Below are positions 58,621-64,000 of a stretch of 64,000 bases of DNA, piece by piece. The stretch is from Linum tenue (lineage: Eukaryota; Streptophyta; Magnoliopsida; Malpighiales; Linaceae): NCBI GenBank assembly GCA_946122785.1, contig CAMGYJ010000004.1, forward strand, positions 62,504,679 through 62,568,678, read 5' to 3'. The notes below the pieces were generated by a model, which was given only the letters and a program-made list of their open reading frames with translations, had not been told where the DNA came from and searched no databases. The stretch's first letter is position 1. Each line of letters opens with the position of its first letter. The position numbers were made by a program, and so were the translations under genes.

Positions 58621-61600
58621 TCATTTCACCCGAGCTTTCTTTCTTCCTCCTTTACTCTGACCACCTTCCGGCTGTTGTTCAGCAGCCCGGCCACGCTTCT
58701 TCTGCCTGCCAGGCCCTCCTTTCCTCTTACCCGATTCGTCCTCCGTCGACTGCTGACCACCCAGATTACCAGCAGGTTTCTTAGCAGCAGCAGCAGTAGC
58801 TTTGGCAGTCGTTTGATTAGCTTTCGACTCTTTCGCTGGTGTCTTGCATCCTAAATTTCCAGCAGGTTTCGTAGCAGTTACAGTAGTAGTAGTAGCTTTG
58901 GCAGTCGTTTGAGTACCTTTCGACTCTTTCGTTGGTGTCTTGCATCCTGACTTTACAGCAGGTTTCTTAGCAGCAACAGTAGTGGGTTTGGCAGTGGTTG
59001 GACTAGCTTTAGAAACTTTGGATGGTGCTTTCTTGTTGTCCAGCCGAGCATTTGGGGGCTTCTTCGTCGGAGGAGGAGGATCAAGCACCGCTGGTGGAAG
59101 TGTGATCGAGACCGGAGCAGCAGCAGTGCTGACAGTTCTGCTGCTGATGTAAGCCTTCAAGCTCTTGGTGACAATGTCTCGAAGGAGATTCGCGGATTTA
59201 TATTCCCGAGTTGTTCTAGAGTAGAAGACCAATGCGTTGTTGGCCAGCAGGAGCAAGTCTCTGAAGAGTTCCTTGGCTGATAGAAGGGTGCCCTTGGAGA
59301 TTTTGCCTCGTATGGTGTCGACATCTACGTGCTGCAATATCATTTTCTTGTACCTTCCTCTCTTCTGTGTAAGCAAAAAAAAGGATTGGATCAAATTGGT
59401 AGTAAGCAAAGATTAGTTAATTGCAAGCAAGTGTATGCATTTTCCTCCATTACCTGGCTGTCAAGCCTCCGGCGAAACACAGTGGCACATTTGTTCTCTG
59501 CAATGGTGTCGAAAATCCCAACAAGATCATCGACAGAAGCTTCTCCCTCATTGCTCGAGCCACCTCCTCTGCATTGGTAGTCACCACCTGAAACTCTGGC
59601 GACAGCTTCCCCACAAGTGCTCGTCGAGTTATCCTTTAGTTGAGCAGACATCGACGATGATCCCAAAGCATCAGCACTCTCTTCAATGCTTGTTTCCTTC
59701 CCATCTTGGCCACAAACCTTCCTCTTCCTCTTCCCTCTTCGGCCTTTCAAGAACCCTAGTGGTCGATCCTCCTCGAGGACCTTCCCATTGTCAGGAGAGG
59801 TCGAGGGTTCAGGCTTGGGTTCTAGACGGGGCTCGAGAGACCAGTTCGATCTGGTCTCCTGAGTGAAGCTACCTGCAGAGAGTCCATCTTTGGACGTCTC
59901 TTTGCTCAATGATTCCTCTACGATTCCCTCGGATTTCACTGATGGTGCAGGGGAAGAAGAATCATCCTTAATCTTCTCTGCCTTGAGAGTCTCAATCTTT
60001 GATTCAAGCGACCTGATGAGAAATCCTCCAGCGATAAGGATTCACCGAAACAACGTTCATGCCAAAGATGGAAGCTTTATAGTAAAAGAGTAGTGAGGAG
60101 AGAAGCAAAAAACGGGATAGAGGGGAAGGTTTTAGACTAACCCGATCGAGCCCTCTGATACTTCCAGGGCTCGTCTGAGTTCCGCCATTCGTTGCTTTCG
60201 AAGCTCATCGAACCAAGCTCTGTGGCAATGGCAGCGCCACATGAAAAAATCAGCCAGCTAGCTTGTTGCAAAGAGTTGAGCAAGATAAAGAGATTTCAAA
60301 CGTGTAGCTCTTGGAAGAGGGAGTTGGGACTTACTTGCAACCAGAGTAACGCTGCTGCAAGTCCTCGTACTTGGTTCTACAGACCTGCAGATTAGAGGTT
60401 GAAAATATCCATCACAATAATAGACCCAAATGAATAATGTAACTAAAGCAAATTACATTCATTCAGAAATCACACCCAAACAAATAAATAAAAAAGGGTT
60501 AGTTTAGAGAATTTAAGATTCTAAAAATTCGGAAGATTCTAACTCTTGGATTGTTTAAAAAGGTATCTAAAAGGATCAACCAGTGAAATCTAAACCCTAC
60601 TATTAGGAGAGATTTAATGTCCTAGCTTTTAGAGAATTCGAATCTCTCAACTTAAAACGATTTGAGCTATAGATTCACGGCCTCCATAAATTCAGTATCA
60701 AGTTATGTTCTTTTTGTTGCTTCTTATATCGTGTCTTTTTTACTACACACATTTCATATTTCTAAAATATAGAGGTATCAAATTTCTCAAAATCAGAGAT
60801 ATTTTATATCTTGATTTACAGACTTCCTCCTTCCAACTCCATCTTCCCTATTTTATCCCACCAAATACGCTTACCAATAAATTCTCATTATTAACCATAA
60901 ACATGTTATTATTTGATTAAAAAAATAGAATTTTTACTCATTAGACATTAACAAACACGGTTACCAAAGAATAAACATTGTGCAATCCCTCAACAATTGA
61001 ATTGTATAAAATCCAAAAATTTAAACTTCAATTCTCCATACCAACTCTAAATGCAACAAAGAAACAAGAGTTTCTTCTTAATCTATGAATCCCAATTTCT
61101 AATCTCACTCTGAAGAGCCTAAAGTAGATGAGATTCCGAGTAGCATACTTGAGGTTTGGCTTAATGATAATAATGAGTAAATTCAAGCACCTACGGGAGA
61201 TATTTATTGAGTTAATTACGTTTTAAAGTCGTTCATCATAAGTGGCGTTAGATCATCAAGAAAAAGTTATTTGGCTGGTGTTCACATGCATATCACGTGG
61301 TAACCAATTTCTGGCAACCTCTCCCCATTCTCCCCTTTTAGCCAACGTATGTTTAGAAGAAAAGGTTACATTATAATACGCACTGAACTTGAAGGATTGG
61401 ATTTGGGTACTTGGCCGAGCTAATAATATCGATAAAAGTATGGGATCTTAAACTTGAAGGACCGTATAAATTTTATATATCTAAAGGATTTTGTCGTCCA
61501 TTTTTTAATAAGTGAGTTCCTAGGATCCTTCTCTTCAAGATCTCCCTCAGGCCACTGTGACCAACAAATCCGAATTTCGTTTATGGTGTTGTTGAAGTTA

Positions 61601-63303
61601 TTGGATTGTCTTATTACGCATTATAAGTTGTAGAATATAAATATTATTATTGCTTTGATTCCACAGCCATGAATAAGTATAGATAATCAAACAGACAACA
61701 ATACGTACTAAACGCCTTTGCATCAACTCCGTAATGCAATTTGATCAGACACAACTTATTTAAGAGTCTTTTTACTATATTTTAAAGTATTGGTTTTCGA
61801 GAAATAAATTGAACTTGTAACATAACATTAAAAGTACACATTCAATTTGTACTATAAAGACATTTTTACATTTATGTTATGTTACAAGTCCAGTTTTTAT
61901 CATAACACAATTGCACAAATTCAGTTTGTACAATAAAAGAATTTGCACAAAAGTGTACAAATACAAACTGAAATTATACATAAGGCTAAAGTTATAAGTT
62001 TAATTTGTACCATAAATAAACTTTTACAAGCTGAAGTTGTACAATAACTTGAAAATTAAAAGTTGTACCATAACGATTTTTCAAATTAACTCGTTTAAAT
62101 TATTTGTCTTGTAAAATAAGATAATTGGCCACATTGTTACCTTTTCTCATTGATTCATCTTAACACATACTCAATTGACTCATTTGGTGTCAAATGTCTG
62201 GTATGCTAGTGAAAATAAAATGAGTCATTTTCAAATTACTCTCTCCAATGAGTCATTTGCAAATGGTTATCCACCTCGCAGCCATTTGCTAATGACTCTT
62301 TTTATTATTATCATTACTAGATTTTAATCTTAACCCTCTCTTTTTTCATATACTCATTATTTTCAAACAATTTTTTTAATTATTTTTAGTAATACTTTTC
62401 AATTATTTATAGTAAATAATTGTTACTATTTTTAAGACCGATTTCAAATATACGTTATATTTGGTGTTAAAATGAAATATTTTGGAGCAATTACAATTTG
62501 TGAAAAATTTAATATAGAATTATCGTTCAAAACTAAAAATTATTATTATTATATATAGCTAATAACCAAATAAATGAATAATATATTACATGTTGGTTGC
62601 AAAGAAGATATTACATGTACGAACAAAATGATAACATTATAATTTTTTTTTAGCAAAACCTACATTTTTGAAAATATTTATATCACCAAATATCTACATT
62701 TATCGAATCACTTAAAACAGTAAAAAACAATTAAAACATCAAATCTTTTCCATCTCTCCCCACTATTGTTTTTGGTTTCTATCGCCGGGGGCATTTTCGA
62801 CCTTTAGCAACTCTTCGTGGAGCCAGAAAAGGTTCACAGAATAATGGTGTGCATGAGACGTTGCGTGGAATCGACACCCTCGTACCACAGCCAAATTACC
62901 AAAACGCCCACACAATATGTTGAAACTAATTAAATAGAAAAACCGAAAAGAAGAAAGAAGGAAAAAATAAAAAAAACTGAAACAGACATAGGAAATGGAA
63001 ATGGAAATGGAAATGGCAAATGGTATAACTATTTTGACCGGACAATTAATTAACTAATTTACTAATTCAAAACTTATTCACTAAAGAGAGAATTCGCATC
63101 AAATTAAATTAATGACTATTATTATTATTAGCCTTAAATTAAAAGATCACCTCTGGCGTGCAGGCGAATCGGGTCCGGAGCTCCGCGGCGACGGCGTCCC
63201 AATCTCTGGTCCCATGTCGGAGCACCGCTCCTCCTAGCAACAATTCCTCCCACGTCCCCCACCCCGCCGCCGCTGCTGCTGCTGCCATCACCACCGCGCC
63301 CAT
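58621..63303 (-). CDS. Myb/SANT-like and bromodomain nuclear protein
   Basis: Exons 63303-63151, 60384-60335, 60219-60142, 60012-59454 and 59364-58621 join to 527 aa. An N-terminal SANT/Myb-like helix set (about 14-67) is visible: WGTWEELLLGGAVLRHGTRDW, then AAELRTRFACTPE and the exon-2 CRTKYEDLQQRY. A coiled-coil-like stretch follows (69-110). The middle is Ser/Glu-rich with a basic KGRRGKRKRK nuclear signal. A bromodomain spans about 253-350, split by intron 4. The C terminus is Lys/Ala/Pro-rich with repeated CKTPxKESK units (about 32-residue period), like a linker-histone tail, ending in KKARVK. Arabidopsis homologues of this architecture include At2g42150 and At3g57980, as I recall. A role in chromatin reading is inferred. 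The start could also be the Met at codon 6. Intron 1 is 2.8 kb. Confidence 0.92.
60385..63150 (-). other. long intron 1 of the bromodomain gene
   Basis: A 2.8-kb AT-rich intron separates the SANT-encoding first exon from the rest. It contains the ACAAATTCAGTTTGTAC-type repeat (61800-62075) shared with 53763-53955, and a short tandem GGAAAT run near 62996-63015. No inserted gene is seen. Confidence 0.6.
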
Positions 63304-64000
63304 CTATCTCCGGCACGAAAACCCTAGGTAATTTCAATCCTCTTCTTCTAGGGGTAAAAGAACATCGTAGAATGACTTTCCCCTTTCTCTCAATCCCCAA
63401 AGACTCGCAGATAATGAATTCTAGAGCTAGGAAATCTGCCGGCGGATGGGATTAATTAAAGCGGGAAGGCGGTGGGATTAGCGGGAAGGCGGTTTTCCGG
63501 GCGGGTTTGGGTTTTGGCGGATATTTAATAATGGAAAAGCGGAGGCGCGTTAGAGAGAGAGAGAGGTTTTCGAGGGAGGGGATTTGGTTTGAAGTTTGAA
63601 TGGGATTGGTTTTCAAATTTCTTCTCTATCTCTCTCTTTCTCTCTCTTACTTTACTAATTTCCTTAGACTGAGCGGATTGCATTTATCCTCTTTCTGTCC
63701 TTTTATATTCCCGCTGTTGGGTAAATGACGCTCTTGCCCTCCCCATTCTTCCCCGGCGCAGTACAATTTGGATTTTCCATTTCACATATTCAAAAAAAAA
63801 AAAAAAAAACAAGACATCGGTAACTCTATAGTGATTACTGATTAGCCCTATGTTAATCATGAATTGTTATGTCATATTTGTAACTCTTACCATGGAAAAA
63901 AGTTAATCACTACAAGTGTAAAAATAATGAATATAACTATAATCGTAAGTGAGACGAGATGTGGATGGGATTGGGTTACGCACATCACATTTCAAGACCT
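63304..64000. promoter_or_regulatory. upstream region of the bromodomain gene
   Basis: GC-rich leader close to the gene, purine-rich AGAGAGAG tracts (about 63551-63565) and pyrimidine-rich tracts (63625-63655), then an A17-18 run near 63792-63809. GAGA-type repeats are common in plant leaders and promoters. No further gene is seen before the window ends. Confidence 0.4.

Noticed and set aside
1..64000. CRISPR arrays, bacterial operons, riboswitches, rRNA and tRNA genes, known microRNA precursors
   Set aside because: Looked for characteristic repeats, tRNA boxes and several mature plant microRNA sequences and found none; the DNA is clearly plant nuclear.

Overview
This window is nuclear DNA of a flowering plant, most likely a eudicot. 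The evidence is spliced genes with GT-AG introns, long AT-rich intergenic stretches, and plant-type protein families (NDA-type alternative NADH dehydrogenase, plant HMG-CoA reductase, SCAMP, DUF707, Myb/SANT plus bromodomain). It is also dense in MITE, Mutator-like and hAT debris. The species cannot be fixed from the sequence alone.

Five spliced genes could be assembled exon by exon so that all phases join and each ends in a stop. They are: an internal alternative NAD(P)H dehydrogenase (+, 12085-14820, 6 coding exons, 541 aa); a secretory carrier membrane protein (-, 28200-32067, 12 exons, 283 aa); HMG-CoA reductase (-, 42455-44312, only 2 exons, 583 aa); a DUF707 membrane protein (-, 47468-51434, 15 exons, 408 aa); and a Myb/SANT-like plus bromodomain protein (-, 58621-63303, 5 exons, 527 aa). 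Two single-exon genes are also supported: a secreted glycine-rich, eight-cysteine protein (+, 26572-26991) and a 62-aa conserved-looking protein (-, 15121-15309), which converges on the NDA gene.

Layout. 0-6 kb: retroelement-derived pseudogenes, one split by a hAT-type MITE, then a coding fragment with an in-frame 62-codon duplication. 6-11 kb: gene-poor, with a Helitron-like 3' end. 11-15.5 kb: NDA gene and the small convergent gene. 15.9-22.4 kb: a repeat complex holding a PIF/Harbinger-like element, a hAT MITE, an inverted duplication, a perfect 99-bp tandem pair and a 2-kb Pack-MULE-like element carrying a decayed host gene. 22.4-28 kb: gene-poor except the glycine-rich protein. 28-32 kb: SCAMP with a MITE in intron 1. 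32-42 kb: gene-poor, with a hAT MITE, a MULE-like element and a local repeat family. 42-52 kb: HMGR, a mobile-element patch including a second copy of the hAT MITE, then DUF707. 52-58.6 kb: gene-poor. 58.6-64 kb: the bromodomain gene and its upstream region.

The genes do not form one pathway: they serve respiration (NDA), membrane trafficking (SCAMP), isoprenoid synthesis (HMGR), a probable Golgi/endomembrane role (DUF707) and chromatin (bromodomain). No wholly new biological system was evident. The most unusual content is the 19-22.4 kb complex of inverted duplication, tandem duplication and gene-capturing transposon. All calls come from reading the sequence; no database search was run.
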